From contig NZ_BMMT01000008.1 of NCBI RefSeq assembly GCF_014646075.1, forward strand, positions 175,687 to 239,686: a stretch of 64,000 nt of DNA, in the 5' to 3' direction. The stretch comes from Saccharopolyspora thermophila (GTDB lineage Bacteria; Actinomycetota; Actinomycetes; Mycobacteriales; Pseudonocardiaceae). The position numbers were made by a program, and so were the translations under genes. Shown here in pieces: positions 17,301 through 26,804 of this stretch (position 1 is the first letter of the stretch; each line of letters starts with the position of its first letter). The notes below the pieces were generated by a model. It did not search any database. It had not been told where the DNA came from and saw only the letters and a list, made by a program, of their open reading frames with translations.

Positions 17301-18903
17301 CAAAACCCGGCACTCCACGCCCGGCGTGGGCCTGATTTCGCCGCCGCCGCACCACGACATCTACTCGATCGAGGACCTGGCGCAGCTGATCCACGACCTG
17401 AAGAACGCCAACCCACGGGCGCGGATCCACGTCAAGCTGGTGTCCGAGGTCGGCGTCGGCACGGTCGCGGCCGGGGTGGCCAAGGCGCACGCGGACGTGG
17501 TGCTGATCTCCGGTCACGACGGCGGCACCGGGGCCTCCCCGCTGTCGTCGATCAAGCACGCCGGCGGCCCCTGGGAGCTGGGCCTGGCCGAGACGCAGCA
17601 GACGCTGCTGGCCAACGGCCTGCGCGACCGGATCGTGGTGCAGACCGACGGCCAGCTCAAGACCGGCCGTGACGTGGTGATCGCCGCCCTTCTCGGTGCC
17701 GAGGAGTACGGCTTCGCCACCGCGCCCCTGGTGGTGTCCGGCTGCATCATGATGCGGGTCTGCCACCTCGACACCTGCCCGGTGGGCGTGGCCACGCAGA
17801 ACCCGCAGCTGCGCGCCAAGTTCACCGGCAAGGCCGAGTACGTGGTGAACTTCTTCGAGTTCGTCGCGCAGGAGGTGCGCGAGTACCTGGCGCAGCTGGG
17901 CTTCCGCACCCTGGACGAGGCGATCGGGCACGCCGAACTGCTCGACACCACCGAGGCGGTGCGGCACTGGAAGACCCGCGGCCTGGACCTCACGCCCATC
18001 ACCCACGTCCCGGAACTGCCCCCTGGGGCGGCGCGCCGCCAGACCACCGAGCAGGACCACGGACTGGAGAAGGCCCTGGACAACACGCTGATCCAGCTGT
18101 GCGAGGGGGCGCTGCGGGAAGGCACCCCGGTGCGGCTGGACATGCCGGTGCGCAACGTCAACCGCACGGTCGGCACCATGCTCGGCTCGGAGCTGACCCG
18201 GCGGTGGGGAGGCGAGGGGCTGCCCGACGACACCATCGACGTCACGTTCACCGGCTCCGCCGGTCAGTCCTTCGGGGCGTTCCTGCCGCGCGGCATCACC
18301 CTGCGGCTGCTCGGCGACGCCAACGACTACGTCGGCAAGGGCCTGTCCGGCGGGCGGATCGTGCTGCGTCCGGACCCGGCGGCGCGCTTCGCCGCGGAGC
18401 ACAACATCATCGCCGGCAACGTGCTGCTCTACGGCGCGACCAGCGGCGAGCTGTTCGTCCGCGGCGTGGTCGGCGAGCGGTTCTGCGTGCGTAACTCGGG
18501 CGCGATCGCGGTGGTGGAGGGTGTCGGCGACCACGGCTGCGAGTACATGACCGGCGGTCGAGTGGTGGTTCTCGGCGCCACCGGGCGCAACTTCGCGGCC
18601 GGCATGTCCGGCGGCATCGCCTACGTGCTCGACCTGGACACCCGCCGGGTCAACCCGGAGATGGTGGACCTGGACCCGCTCGACGACGCCGACCGGGAGT
18701 TCCTGCAGGACCGGGTGCGGCGGCACTACGAGCAGACCGAGTCGCAGGTGGCGCGGGAACTGCTCGCCGACTGGGACACCTCGGTCGAGCGCTTCGGCAA
18801 GGTCATGCCGAAGGACTTCAAGCGGGTCCTCGCGGCCCGCAGCGCCGCCGAACGCGACGGGCGCGACGTCAACGAGGCGATCATGGAGGCCGCACATGGC
18901 TGA
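14338..18903 (+). CDS. gltB: Glutamate synthase (NADPH), large subunit
   Basis: A 1521-residue enzyme, the normal size. I chose ATG 14338 because GGGAGG is 5 bases upstream, and it leaves a 29-residue propeptide before the catalytic amidotransferase Cys30 (HDACGVAF). Domains in order are class II glutaminase, central domain, FMN-binding synthase domain ([30 protein letters not shown]), the 3Fe-4S cysteines Cys1136, Cys1142 and Cys1147 ([15 protein letters not shown]), and the C-terminal GXGXG helix ([19 protein letters not shown]). It moves the amide nitrogen of glutamine to 2-oxoglutarate, making two glutamates, with electrons from GltD. It overlaps gltD by 8 bases. The leader is long and may carry nitrogen control. 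Confidence 0.98.
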   Translation: MPLSHHVRRTAQRSATDRGLYDPAHEHDACGVAFVADLRGRRSHDLVRKALTALRNLEHRGAKGADPDTGDGVGLLTQIPDAFFREVVPFALPEPGAYAVGTAFLPTADDEAAQAVATIERIASEEGLRVLGWRELPVEPSCAGSSARETMPGFRQLFLGHGSDGAHNETALQFERRVFCVRKRAEHEANVYFPSLSARTIVYKGMLTEAQLPAFYPDLHDERFTSAIGLVHSRFSTNTFPSWPLAHPYRFIAHNGEINTLKGNRNWMRTRESMLATDLIPGDLQRLFPIATPDASDSATFDEVLELLHLGGRSLPHAVLMMIPEAWENHAEMDPARRAFYEFHSYLMEPWDGPALVAFTDGTQIGAVLDRNGLRPGRYWVTEDGLVVLASEVGVLDVEPHKVVRKGRLQPGRMFLVDTAEGRIIDDDEIKGQLAAEHPYQEWLDAGVVRLSDLPDRERELPSHDSLVHRQQVFGYTQEELRVLLKPMATTGAEPVGSMGNDVPFAALSARPRQLFDYFTQLFAQVTNPPLDAIREELVTSLSTHVGPERNLLDHHPDACRQLVLPFPVLDNEQLARIVHINDDGEHPHLKPAVVSMTYHVAGGGEALRHRLDEICEEVSAAVDDGAHVLVLSDRAADAEHAPIPSLLATGAVHHHLVREKKRTQVGLIVEAGDVREVHHVALLIGYGAAAVNPYVAMATVEDLVRRGEIRGVDAEQATSNLIKALGKGVRKTMSKMGVSTVASYTGAQIFEAIGLGEEVVQRCFTGTTSRLGGVGFDVLAEEVAERHRRAYPADGVRAPHRSLEVGGEYQWRREGEPHLFNPKTVFKLQHSTRSGRYDVFKEYTRSVDDQSRELMTLRGLFRFREGVRKPVPIEEVEPVSSIVKRFATGAISYGSISQEMHEVLAIAMNRLGGKSNTGEGGEDAERFTPDANGDSRRSAIKQVASGRFGVTSEYLVNADDIQIKMAQGAKPGEGGQLPGHKVYPWVAKTRHSTPGVGLISPPPHHDIYSIEDLAQLIHDLKNANPRARIHVKLVSEVGVGTVAAGVAKAHADVVLISGHDGGTGASPLSSIKHAGGPWELGLAETQQTLLANGLRDRIVVQTDGQLKTGRDVVIAALLGAEEYGFATAPLVVSGCIMMRVCHLDTCPVGVATQNPQLRAKFTGKAEYVVNFFEFVAQEVREYLAQLGFRTLDEAIGHAELLDTTEAVRHWKTRGLDLTPITHVPELPPGAARRQTTEQDHGLEKALDNTLIQLCEGALREGTPVRLDMPVRNVNRTVGTMLGSELTRRWGGEGLPDDTIDVTFTGSAGQSFGAFLPRGITLRLLGDANDYVGKGLSGGRIVLRPDPAARFAAEHNIIAGNVLLYGATSGELFVRGVVGERFCVRNSGAIAVVEGVGDHGCEYMTGGRVVVLGATGRNFAAGMSGGIAYVLDLDTRRVNPEMVDLDPLDDADREFLQDRVRRHYEQTESQVARELLADWDTSVERFGKVMPKDFKRVLAARSAAERDGRDVNEAIMEAAHG

Positions 18904-20347
18904 TCCCAAGGGGTTCATGACGACGCCGCGGGAGACGCCGCAGCGTCGTCCGGTGGACGTGCGTATCAAGGACTGGCGCGAGGTCTACCTGGAGTTCGAG
19001 CAGTCGCGGCTGCAGAAGCAGGCCGGCCGCTGTATGGACTGCGGCATCCCGTTCTGTCACCAGGGCTGTCCGCTGGGCAACCTGATCCCGGAGTGGAACG
19101 ACCTGGTGTGGCGGGACGACTGGCAGGAGGCGGTCGAGCGGCTGCACGCCACGAACAACTTCCCGGAGTTCACCGGGACGTTGTGCCCTGCGCCGTGCGA
19201 GGCGGCCTGCGTGGTCGGGATCAACGGCGACCCGGTCAGCATCAAGCAGGTCGAGATCACCATCATCGACAAGGCCTGGGACGCCGGGCTGGTGCGTCCG
19301 CAGCTGCCGCGCACCCGCACGGGTAAGAAGGTCGCGGTGGTCGGGTCCGGCCCGGCTGGGCTGGCCGCGGCGCAGCAGCTGACCCGCGTGGGCCACAGCG
19401 TCGTGGTCTACGAGCGGGCCGACCGTGTGGGCGGGCTGCTGCGCTACGGCATCCCGGAGTTCAAGATGGAGAAGCGGCGGCTGGACCGGCGTCTGGGCCA
19501 GATGCGGGCCGAGGGCACCGAGTTCCGCACCGGGGTGAACGTGGGCGTGGACGTCACCACGGAGCAGCTGCGGGCCGACTACGACGCGGTGGTGCTGGCC
19601 GGCGGCGCGACGCAGCCCCGGGACCTGCCGATCCCGGGGCGGGAGCTGGACGGCGTGCACCAGGCGATGGAGTACCTGCCGCTGGCGAACAAGGTGCAGG
19701 AGGGCGACTTCGAGCAGTCCCCGATCCACGCCGAGGGCAAGCACGTGGTGGTCATCGGCGGCGGCGACACCGGCGCCGACTGCGTGGGCACCGCGCACCG
19801 GCAGGGCGCGGTGTCGGTGACGCAGCTGGAGATCATGCCGATGCCGCCGAAGTCGCGCTCCGAACAGCACCCGTGGCCGACGTACCCGGTGATCTACCGG
19901 GTGTCCTCGGCGCACGAGGAGGGCGGCGAGCGGCTGTACTCGGTCAGCACCCAGGAGTTCCTGGGCGACGACGAGGGCCGGGTGCGGGCGCTGCGCCTGG
20001 TGGAGGTCCGCCGCGGCGACTCCGGATTCGAGCCGGTGCCGGGCACGGAGCGGGAGCTGCCGGCGCAGCTGGTGTTGCTCGCGATGGGCTTCGTCGGCCC
20101 GGAGCGGAAGGGGCTGCTGGAGGATTTGGGCGTGGAGTTCGACGAACGCGGCAACGTGGCCCGCGACGAGAACTTCATGTCCAGTGTGGAGGGTGTGTTC
20201 GCGGCGGGCGACATGGGCCGCGGCCAGTCCCTGATCGTCTGGGCGATCTCGGAGGGCCGAGCGGCAGCGGCCGGGGTGGACCGCTACCTGACGGGCCGGG
20301 ACATCCTCCCGGCCCCCATCGCCCCCACCGACCGTCCCCTGAGCTGA
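18896..20347 (+). CDS. gltD: Glutamate synthase, small (beta) subunit
   Basis: A 483-residue iron-sulfur flavoprotein whose ATG lies inside the end of gltB (coupled translation). N-terminal cluster ligands are [13 protein letters not shown] (Cys46, 49, 54, 58) and CPAPCEAAC (Cys97, 101, 105). The FAD loop [12 protein letters not shown] is at 148-159 and the NADPH loop GGGDTGADC is in the second half; [20 protein letters not shown] closes the FAD site. It oxidises NADPH and passes electrons through its clusters to GltB. All ligands are present. A 14-bp perfect hairpin terminator follows 16 bases after the stop. Confidence 0.98.
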   Translation: MADPKGFMTTPRETPQRRPVDVRIKDWREVYLEFEQSRLQKQAGRCMDCGIPFCHQGCPLGNLIPEWNDLVWRDDWQEAVERLHATNNFPEFTGTLCPAPCEAACVVGINGDPVSIKQVEITIIDKAWDAGLVRPQLPRTRTGKKVAVVGSGPAGLAAAQQLTRVGHSVVVYERADRVGGLLRYGIPEFKMEKRRLDRRLGQMRAEGTEFRTGVNVGVDVTTEQLRADYDAVVLAGGATQPRDLPIPGRELDGVHQAMEYLPLANKVQEGDFEQSPIHAEGKHVVVIGGGDTGADCVGTAHRQGAVSVTQLEIMPMPPKSRSEQHPWPTYPVIYRVSSAHEEGGERLYSVSTQEFLGDDEGRVRALRLVEVRRGDSGFEPVPGTERELPAQLVLLAMGFVGPERKGLLEDLGVEFDERGNVARDENFMSSVEGVFAAGDMGRGQSLIVWAISEGRAAAAGVDRYLTGRDILPAPIAPTDRPLS

Positions 20348-20363
20348 CCGGTGTGATCGAGAG

Positions 20364-20401
20364 GAGGGGCACCCTGCCGAACTCGGTGCAGGGTGCCCCT
20401 C
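20364..20401. terminator. Strong bidirectional terminator after gltD
   Basis: GAGGGGCACCCTGC, a 10-base loop, then the exact complement GCAGGGTGCCCCTC. It lies between convergent gltD and the acetyltransferase gene. Confidence 0.85.
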
Positions 20402-20452
20402 ACCCCCTGGGCACCGTGGGGGCCGGGGCGCCGTGGTCGTGGCGGCGGTCGG

Positions 20453-20950
20453 TCAGCCGCGTTCGCCTTCCTGCGTCGTGTACGTCCGGAAACCGCGGCG
20501 GTGGTAGTTGGGCAGGGCGCGCGGGTGGTCCTGCGACGACGTGTGCAGCCAGACCCTGCTCACCTCGGGGATGAGTTCCCACGCCCGTTCGACCGCGAGC
20601 GTCAACGCGCTGCCGCCCAGGCCCTTGCCGACGAACTCCGGGAGCAGGCCGAAGATCTCGATTTCCACCTCGTTGCCGGGGTGGAGGTCGTAGACGACGG
20701 TGCCCGCGGGCTCGTCCTGGAAGGACAGCAGCCAGAACGTCCGGTTCGGGCACTGGGCGAACCAGCGGTCCCACTGCTCCGGGGTGCGGCTCGCGCTCGG
20801 CCAGCCGTAGGGGGCGCCGACCCTGGCCAGCAGTTCGGTGACCAGCGGTGCGTCCCGGTCCACCTGCGCCAGGGCCAGGCCGGGCACCGGATCGGCCGGG
20901 ACGAGCTGGTCGCGGGCTGTCATCTCGACGAAGGTCACGATCTCCTTCAC
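20453..20950 (-). CDS. GNAT-family N-acetyltransferase
   Basis: A 165-residue acetyltransferase, starting at GTG 20950 (VKEIVTFVEMTARDQL). There is no ribosome site upstream. Instead, on the coding strand, TAGTCT lies exactly 7 bases before the GTG, so the mRNA is probably leaderless. The acetyl-CoA loop is GLLPEFVGKGLGGSALT, and the C-terminal LPNYHRRGFRTY is typical of GNAT proteins that end in Y..RGF. The acceptor substrate cannot be told. It is alone on its strand, facing the gltBD operon and separated from it by a strong terminator. Confidence 0.88.
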   Translation of the reverse strand: MKEIVTFVEMTARDQLVPADPVPGLALAQVDRDAPLVTELLARVGAPYGWPSASRTPEQWDRWFAQCPNRTFWLLSFQDEPAGTVVYDLHPGNEVEIEIFGLLPEFVGKGLGGSALTLAVERAWELIPEVSRVWLHTSSQDHPRALPNYHRRGFRTYTTQEGERG

Positions 20951-21014
20951 ACGCGCAAGACTATGCCGACCCCGGTCCGGGCGCCCATTTCGGAAGCCCT
21001 CGGGGCGGGGAGAA

Positions 21015-21039
21015 TTCCCAAGTTGAGGCAAATCTGGGA
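21015..21039. repeat. Dispersed intergenic repeat, copy C
   Basis: Minus-strand arm TTCCCAAGTTGAGGCAAATC then TGGGA, one of the best matches to the family consensus. It lies in the divergent gap between the acetyltransferase and thioesterase genes, so this copy cannot be a 3'-end terminator. Confidence 0.65.
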
Positions 21040-21148
21040 GTCCATGGGTGGTGCTCCGTCTGCGTCATACCGGCCGGTCGGTCTGGACGTGGGGTGGTGG
21101 CCGGGGGATACTGGACGCCGCTTGTGGCCAGCCAGCGGAGGAGACAGC

Positions 21149-21808
21149 GTGAGCGCCTTGTCGGAAAACACCGATCCGCAGCAGGAGCGGCGTCGCGCGG
21201 TGCGCGAACTCGGCGCCGCGCTGCGCGAGCTCACCGACGCAGCCGTTTCGTCCGAAGTGGACACCGAGACGATCGCCGAGGTCGCCGCGCAGGTGCGCGC
21301 CCTGGTCCCGGCGTTGGGCGCCGAACGCCGAGACCGAGGACAGGCGGCCACTGTGGACGCCGGTGACCGGCCGCGGCGGATGTTCAACCCGGCGGTGGGG
21401 CCGGGCAACCCGATCGCCCCGCCGATGCGGGTGGAGATCGTCGACGGCGTCGCCATCGGCCGGTGCGCGCTGGGGCTGGCCTACGAGGGGCCGCCCAGCT
21501 ACGCGCACGGCGGCATCAGCGCGATGCTGCTGGACCAGGTGCTCGGGCACGCGCACGCCGCCAACGGCAAACCGGGCATGACCGCCAAGCTCGCGCTGCG
21601 CTACCGACGTCCGGTGCCGTTGCGGACCCCGCTGCGGATCGTCGGCCGGGTGGAGCGGACGAACGGGCGGTGGACCAACTCGGTGGCCACGATCTGCACG
21701 GAGGACAACCCGGACACGGTGTTGGTGGAGGCCGAGGGCACCTTCGTGGTGCCCAACGCCGAGCAGTCCCGGCGGTTGTTCGGGGAACCGGAGCTCCTGG
21801 TGCGGTGA
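21149..21808 (+). CDS. PaaI-family hotdog thioesterase
   Basis: A 219-residue protein starting at GTG 21149 with GGAGGAG 6 bases upstream. The C-terminal two-thirds is a hotdog domain with YEGPPSYAHGGISAMLLDQV, whose HGG-type helix is typical of PaaI/4-hydroxybenzoyl-CoA-like thioesterases, followed by LALRYRRPVPLRTPLRIVGRV. The first ~75 residues form a charged, probably helical extension absent from minimal members. It would hydrolyse an acyl- or aryl-CoA. It precedes an F420-type oxidoreductase and an acyl-CoA ligase in the same direction, which suggests a lipid or acyl-CoA metabolism group. Confidence 0.85.
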   Translation: MSALSENTDPQQERRRAVRELGAALRELTDAAVSSEVDTETIAEVAAQVRALVPALGAERRDRGQAATVDAGDRPRRMFNPAVGPGNPIAPPMRVEIVDGVAIGRCALGLAYEGPPSYAHGGISAMLLDQVLGHAHAANGKPGMTAKLALRYRRPVPLRTPLRIVGRVERTNGRWTNSVATICTEDNPDTVLVEAEGTFVVPNAEQSRRLFGEPELLVR

Positions 21809-21960
21809 CCCCCGGGTGTCCCGTCCTCCGTGCGGGACCGGATCGCCCACCACAAGGCGCCGCGCAGCAGCCGACCAGCTGCCGCGCACGCGCACCGGTA
21901 ATCCGGTCAAGGGAAAGCTGAAGAAGCGCGACGCACACCCGTGACGGAGGGGAATGATCC

Positions 21961-22917
21961 GTGGAACGACGTTGGGGCATCACGGTCCCGCTGCCGGGAC
22001 TCCCGCTGGCCGACCAGCGGGAGCTGATCGCCGAACTGCCGGACCTGGGCTACACCGACGTGTGGTCGGCCGAGGCCAACGGTACCGACGCGTTCACCCC
22101 GCTGGCGCTGGCCAGCGCCTGGGCCCCGCGGCTGCGGCTCGGCACCGCGATCGTGCCCGTCTACACCAGGGGCCCGGCGACGCTGGCGATGAGCGCGGCC
22201 ACCCTGGCGGCAGCCGCGCCGGGCCGGTTCGTGCTGGGCATCGGCACCTCCTCGAACGTGATCGTGGAGTGGTGGAACGGCATCCCGTTCGACGAGCCCT
22301 ACAAGCGGGTCCGGGACACGCTGTGCTTCCTGCGCCGGGCATTGCGCGGCGAGAAGGTCACCGAGAAGTACGACACGTTCGAGATCAAGGGTTTCACCGC
22401 CGCGGTCGTCGCCGACCCGGCACCGCCGCTGCTTCTGGCCGCGCTGCGGCCGGGCATGCTGCGGCTGGCCGGGCGCGAGGGCGACGGCGCGATCATCAAC
22501 TGGCTGTCCCCGCAGGACGTGCGCACCGTGGTGCCGCACGTGCACGGGGGCGGCCAGGGCAAGGAGATCGTGGCGCGCATCTTCGTCCTGCCCGACGTCG
22601 ACGCGGACACCGCCCGCGGGGTGGCGCGGCGGCAGATCGCCGCGTACCTGAACGTGCCGGTGTACCGGGCCTTCCACGAGTGGCTGGGCCGCGAGGAGCT
22701 CACACCCATGTGGCAGGCGTGGGAATCCGGCGACCGCAAGGGCGCGCTGGCGGCGATCCCGGACAGCGTCGTCGACGAGCTCGTGGTGCACGGCCCCGCC
22801 GAGCGCTGCCGGGAGCGGGTCCAGGAGTACGTCGACAACGGCGTCACCACACCGGTGATCGCGCTGCTGACCCAGGGTGATCCGGCCGCGGCGGTGCGCG
22901 CCCTCAGCCGGCGGTGA
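21961..22917 (+). CDS. LLM-class F420-dependent oxidoreductase
   Basis: A 318-residue luciferase-like TIM barrel. It starts at GTG 21961 with GGAGGGG about 9 bases upstream. Characteristic segments are LGYTDVWSAEANGTDAFTPLALAS near the N-terminus, RLRLGTAIVPVYTRGPATLAM and GRFVLGIGTSSNVIVEWWNG, which match the Rv3093c-like subgroup of F420 enzymes. Such proteins move hydride between coenzyme F420 and an unknown substrate. It lies 183 bases upstream of an acyl-CoA ligase, probably cotranscribed with it. Cofactor assignment is by family only. Confidence 0.85.
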   Translation: MERRWGITVPLPGLPLADQRELIAELPDLGYTDVWSAEANGTDAFTPLALASAWAPRLRLGTAIVPVYTRGPATLAMSAATLAAAAPGRFVLGIGTSSNVIVEWWNGIPFDEPYKRVRDTLCFLRRALRGEKVTEKYDTFEIKGFTAAVVADPAPPLLLAALRPGMLRLAGREGDGAIINWLSPQDVRTVVPHVHGGGQGKEIVARIFVLPDVDADTARGVARRQIAAYLNVPVYRAFHEWLGREELTPMWQAWESGDRKGALAAIPDSVVDELVVHGPAERCRERVQEYVDNGVTTPVIALLTQGDPAAAVRALSRR

Positions 22918-23100
22918 GCTCGATGACTCCCCGCGCCGCCCCGGCAGGTGCGGTTCGTCGACCACCGCCACCGGTCCGGATTCGCGCTCGTCGGGCTGGG
23001 ACGTCCGCCACGCCACCGACCGGCACTGCCCAGGACTGCGGCTCGCACACGGCGTGACTCCACGAAACGGCACCCACATTCCACGAACGACGAGGAGCGG

Positions 23101-24765
23101 ATGGTGGATCTGCGGCAACGGTTGATCGGCGAACTCACCGGCCCCGGCGGCGAGTTCGAGATCGTGGAACGCGAGATCGGCGGGGTTGCGATGCGGGTGT
23201 ACGCCGGGGGACCGGCGACGCTACGCGACGTGGTGCTGTTCAGCCGAAACCACGGGGAACGGGACTACCTGGTCTACGACGGCTACCGGTGCAGCTACGC
23301 CCAGCACCATCGGCTGGTGGCGGGCCTGGCGCGCGCCCTGCGCGAGGAGTACGGGCTGGCCTCCGGCGCCCGGGTGGCCATTGCGATGCGCAACTACCCG
23401 GAGTGGGCGCCGGTGTTCTGGGCGATCCAGGCCGCCGGGCTGATCGCGGTGCCGCTCAACGCCTGGTGGACCGACGCGGAGCTGCGCTACGGCATGGCGG
23501 ACTCCGGTGCGGAGCTGGTCTTCGCCGACGCCGAGCGGACCGCGTTGCTGGACCGCGACGTCCCGGTCGTCGAGGTGCGCGGCGGTGACCCCGCGCCGGG
23601 CGTGCGCCCGTGGGCGGACCTGGTGGCGTCGCTGCCGCTCGACGCCGAACTGCCCGAGGTGGACATCGCCCCGGACGACGACGCCACCATCCTCTACACG
23701 TCCGGCACCACCGGCCGCCCGAAGGGCGCGGTGGGCACGCACCGCAACCACTGCACGAACCTGCTCAACACGGTGGTGAACCGGCGCGTCGCGGCGGCGT
23801 TGGCCAACGGCGGCGAGTTCCCGCCGCTGGGCGACCCGGCCGCGCCGCAACCCGGGGTGCTGCTGACGTTCCCGCTGTTCCATATCGCCGGGCTCACCGC
23901 GCTGTGCTTCGCGACGTTGACCGGGGCGAAGCTGGCCACCCTGTACCGGTGGGACCGGGCGGCCGCGGCTCGGCTGATCGAGACCGAACGGCTGACCAGC
24001 GCGGCCGGCGTGCCGACAGTGATGCGCGACCTCGTCGAGCACAGCCCCGACGTGGCCGCGCAGCTGGAGGGCGTGAACATGGGCGGTGCGCCGATCCCAC
24101 CGGATTTGGTGCGGCGCATCGGTTCGCTGGGCACCGGCGTCTCGCCGTTCAACGGCTACGGGCTCACCGAGACGACCTCGGCGGTGGTGAGCAACGCGGG
24201 CGAGGACTACCTGGCGCGCGCCGACAGCGTGGGCCGCTGCATGCCCGGCGCCGACCTGCGCGTGGTCGATCCGGCGACGCAGCAGGACGTGCCCGAGGGC
24301 GAGATCGGCGAGCTGTGGTTCCGCGGCCCGAACATCGTGCGCGGCTACTGGAACAACCCCAAAGCCACCGCGGAGTCCTTCACCGATGGCTGGTTCCACA
24401 CCGGCGACCTCGGCTACGTGCGGGACGGCTGGGTGCACGTGGTGGACCGGCTCAAGGACGTGGTGATCCGCGGCGGGGAGAACGTGTACTGCGCCGAGGT
24501 GGAAGCCGTGCTGCACGAGCACCCGGCGGTGGTCGACGTCGCGGTCCTCGGCGTGCCGCACCGCACGCTGGGCGAGGAGGTCGCGGCGGTGGTCAACGTG
24601 CGCGCCCCGGTGTCCGCGGCCGAGCTGCAGGAGCACGTCGCGGCCCGGTTGGCGGCGTTCAAGGTTCCGGCACACGTGGTGGTCCGGGACGAGCCGCTGC
24701 CGCGGACCGCGACGGGCAAGGTCCTCAAACGCCGGCTGCGCGAGCAGATTGGCGCGAACCCGTAA
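23101..24765 (+). CDS. Fatty-acid/aryl-CoA ligase (AMP-forming, class I adenylate-forming family)
   Basis: A 554-residue ligase with ATG 23101 after GAGGAGCGG. Motifs in order are YTSGTTGRPKGAVG (P-loop), GYGLTETTS, GWFHTGDLGYV, the hinge DRLKDVVIRGGENVYCAEVE and the C-terminal catalytic Lys in PRTATGKVLKRRL. It activates a carboxylic acid to an acyl-AMP and then to acyl-CoA. All core motifs are intact. It follows a thioesterase and an F420-type oxidoreductase and faces a TetR regulator of the kind that often controls fatty-acid genes. Chain-length or aryl preference is not readable. Confidence 0.9.
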   Translation: MVDLRQRLIGELTGPGGEFEIVEREIGGVAMRVYAGGPATLRDVVLFSRNHGERDYLVYDGYRCSYAQHHRLVAGLARALREEYGLASGARVAIAMRNYPEWAPVFWAIQAAGLIAVPLNAWWTDAELRYGMADSGAELVFADAERTALLDRDVPVVEVRGGDPAPGVRPWADLVASLPLDAELPEVDIAPDDDATILYTSGTTGRPKGAVGTHRNHCTNLLNTVVNRRVAAALANGGEFPPLGDPAAPQPGVLLTFPLFHIAGLTALCFATLTGAKLATLYRWDRAAAARLIETERLTSAAGVPTVMRDLVEHSPDVAAQLEGVNMGGAPIPPDLVRRIGSLGTGVSPFNGYGLTETTSAVVSNAGEDYLARADSVGRCMPGADLRVVDPATQQDVPEGEIGELWFRGPNIVRGYWNNPKATAESFTDGWFHTGDLGYVRDGWVHVVDRLKDVVIRGGENVYCAEVEAVLHEHPAVVDVAVLGVPHRTLGEEVAAVVNVRAPVSAAELQEHVAARLAAFKVPAHVVVRDEPLPRTATGKVLKRRLREQIGANP

Positions 24766-24842
24766 CAAGCGTGACGTGGACCTGCGAGGCAGCACCATTG
24801 GCCTCGTTCCACGCTTCTGGGGATGGTGTGCGGGGCCGGGGT

Positions 24843-24870
24843 CTTCCACGTTGAGGCAAACCTGGGAATC
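24843..24870. repeat. Dispersed intergenic repeat, copy D
   Basis: Minus-strand arm CTTCCACGTTGAGGCAAACC then TGGGAATC, between the convergent acyl-CoA ligase and TetR genes. An inverted CACCAT/ATGGTG pair lies just upstream (24793-24829). Confidence 0.6.
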
Positions 24871-24991
24871 TTCCGCACGCGGTGGTGGCGGAGCCGTCGC
24901 CACTCCCGGACGGCGGTGGCTCCTGGCTCGGTGACATCCCGGTGGTTTCAGTGGGAATCGACCCGCCGGTTCCCGCGGGCCGGCACCGCCG

Positions 24992-25630
24992 TCAGGATTC
25001 GTGGCCCACGATGCGCAGCGCGATGGCCACGTAGCGCTCGGCCAGTTCGGCCGGGCCCGCATCGCCCTCCGGGTCGTACCACTGCGGGATCGCGTTGCAC
25101 GCGGCCTGGATGGCGCGGCGGGCCTCGGCGGGGTGCTCGCAGCGGAACGCGCCGCGCCGCACGCCCTCGTCGATGATGTCCTGGAACAGCCGGGTCGCCG
25201 AGGCGCGCAGCTCCGCGAGCCGCTGCGCGTGCTCGGGTTCGAGGTTGCGGATCTCCCGCGCCGCGATGGTGCTCTCCACCCGCCGCCGCACCCGGTAGTC
25301 CACGGTGGCGCGCACGATCGCGCGCAACCGCTCGACCGGGTCGTCTCCGCAGTCGCGCAACGCCGAGTCGCAGGCGCGCACGTAGTCGGTGACGCTGTCC
25401 TCCATCAGTCCCGCGAACAGCTCCTGCTTGCTGGAGTGCCAGTAGTACAGCGCGGACAGGCTCAACCCGGCGCGCTTGGCGATGTCGCGGATGGACGTGC
25501 CGTGGTAGCCGCGTTCGGCGAAGATCTCCCGGGCCGCGACGGACAGCGCGTCACCGCCCTGGCCCCGCGGGATGGCGGTGCCGTTGTGCGCGGTGCCGTT
25601 GTGGGACGAGGATTCCGATGCCGTCGTCAC
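24992..25630 (-). CDS. TetR-family transcriptional regulator
   Basis: A 212-residue regulator. I chose GTG 25630: on the coding strand TATTCT lies 6 bases upstream, so this may be a leaderless message; a longer frame reaching 25834 has no start support. After a flexible Ser/Asn/Gly-rich tail the HTH is FAERGYHGTSIRDIAKRAGLSLSALYYW, a classic TetR signature. The C-terminal domain has IIDEGVRRGAFRCEHP, common in regulators of fatty-acid or acyl-CoA metabolism. It converges on the acyl-CoA ligase gene and is divergent from the IclR-transporter operon. Which genes it controls is unknown. Confidence 0.9.
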   Translation of the reverse strand: MTTASESSSHNGTAHNGTAIPRGQGGDALSVAAREIFAERGYHGTSIRDIAKRAGLSLSALYYWHSSKQELFAGLMEDSVTDYVRACDSALRDCGDDPVERLRAIVRATVDYRVRRRVESTIAAREIRNLEPEHAQRLAELRASATRLFQDIIDEGVRRGAFRCEHPAEARRAIQAACNAIPQWYDPEGDAGPAELAERYVAIALRIVGHES

Positions 25631-26018
25631 CTCACCAGAATACGGGTCGGCGAGCGTCCGGCGGCACCCGCCGACCGGAATTCCTGCTGCTCGGACAGCG
25701 CGGCTCCGCAGGCGGTGAGCCGCTCCCCGCAGGCCGGTTTCGCCGCCCGCCAACCCCCGAGCCGGACCGACAGCTGCGTCCGGGTAACACCGGCTGGCGA
25801 TCGCGACCGCCCACGTTTGTCCTCTGTGGACCAAACAGGCTCGCGGGGGCGGTCATCCCGGCGGTGGCAGTGCGCGCGGGGCGAGGTGCTCGACGAGCAC
25901 TGTGGACGCCGGGTTGCGGAATGTGTTGACAAATCGGGTGACCAGGCGCACCGTAGCACGCATCGGTGCGCAAACAGCGACGCCGTTGCGGATATAGCAA
26001 CACCGTGGAGGTGCGGCG
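25631..26018. other. 388-base divergent control region (TetR / IclR)
   Basis: No gene is evident. It holds a perfect -35-like TTGACA at 25926-25931 followed after 17 bases by the weak -10-like CACCGT, a GTCC-N5-GGAC dyad near 25819, and the IclR-type palindrome at 25985-26001. Both divergent promoters must lie here. Confidence 0.5.
25985..26001. promoter_or_regulatory. Probable IclR operator
   Basis: GTTGC-GGATATA-GCAAC, perfect 5-base arms, 18 bases before the TTG start of the IclR gene. Its position suits autorepression and control of the downstream transporter-peptidase genes. Confidence 0.45.
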
Positions 26019-26804
26019 TTGGCAAATCCGGGATTGCTGCAGACCGCGGATCGCGCTCTGCTGGTGTTGCTGTCGTTCACCGACCAGCGCCCCGAGTGGG
26101 GCGTCAGTGAGCTTGCGCGCGAACTCGGGTGGGACAAGTCCGTCGTCCAGCGGCTGCTGGCCACGCTGGCCGGTCGTGGTTTCGTGCTCGCCGTCCCCGA
26201 AACCCGCCGCTACCGGCTGGGCCCGACGGTGTCGCAGCTGGCCCGCGTGGCCGAGCGCAGCGGGGCGCTGAGCCTGCTGGCCCGACCCGTACTGGCCAAG
26301 CTCGCGCGGGAAACGGGGGAGAGCGCCGTGCTCAACGTCGCGCACGGCGCCTCCTACCGCACGGTCGCCGCCGTGGACGCGCGAGGACCGCTGAGCTACT
26401 CGGCAATCGTTGGCCACGTCATGCCCGGCCACGCCGGGTGCTCCGGGCACGCCCTGTTTGCCGGGCAACCGGTGCAGGAGGTCCGCGAGCTCTTCGGTCC
26501 CGAACCGCTGACCCGCTACACCCCGAACACCCCGACCACCTACGCCGAGTTGCGGCAGCGGTGGCAGGCGGTCCGCGACACCGGTTTGTCGGTGTCCACC
26601 GGGGAGTTCGACGCCAACGTCGCCGCCGCGGCGGTGCCGGTGGAGCTCGCCGGTGCCACCGTGGCGTCGATGACCCTGATCGGCCCGGCCGACCGCGTCA
26701 CCAGCCGGATCGACGAGCTGACCGCCCCGCTGCGCGCCGCGGGCGCCGACCTCGCCGCCCGCCTGGCACCCGCCGATCGTCCGTCCTCGAAAGGCTGCTC
26801 ATGA
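26019..26804 (+). CDS. IclR-family transcriptional regulator
   Basis: A 261-residue regulator starting at TTG 26019 with GGAGG 7 bases upstream. The N-terminal winged helix has WGVSELARELGWDKSVVQRLLATLAGRGFV, followed by the IclR effector domain with ESAVLNVAHG, GHAGCSGHALFAG and TGEFDANVAAAAVPV. The Cys in AGCSGHA is at the usual effector-site position. Its stop overlaps the transporter ATG (ATGA), so the regulator and transporter are coupled. By context it senses the transported compound or a product and controls the four-gene operon. Confidence 0.9.
   Translation: MANPGLLQTADRALLVLLSFTDQRPEWGVSELARELGWDKSVVQRLLATLAGRGFVLAVPETRRYRLGPTVSQLARVAERSGALSLLARPVLAKLARETGESAVLNVAHGASYRTVAAVDARGPLSYSAIVGHVMPGHAGCSGHALFAGQPVQEVRELFGPEPLTRYTPNTPTTYAELRQRWQAVRDTGLSVSTGEFDANVAAAAVPVELAGATVASMTLIGPADRVTSRIDELTAPLRAAGADLAARLAPADRPSSKGCS

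Noticed and set aside
14296..18969. A 1557-codon open frame antisense to gltB
   Set aside because: It mirrors gltB codons; the opposite strand has intact catalytic and cluster motifs, while this frame is His/Val/Gly-rich with no domain. Long antisense frames are expected in GC-rich genes.
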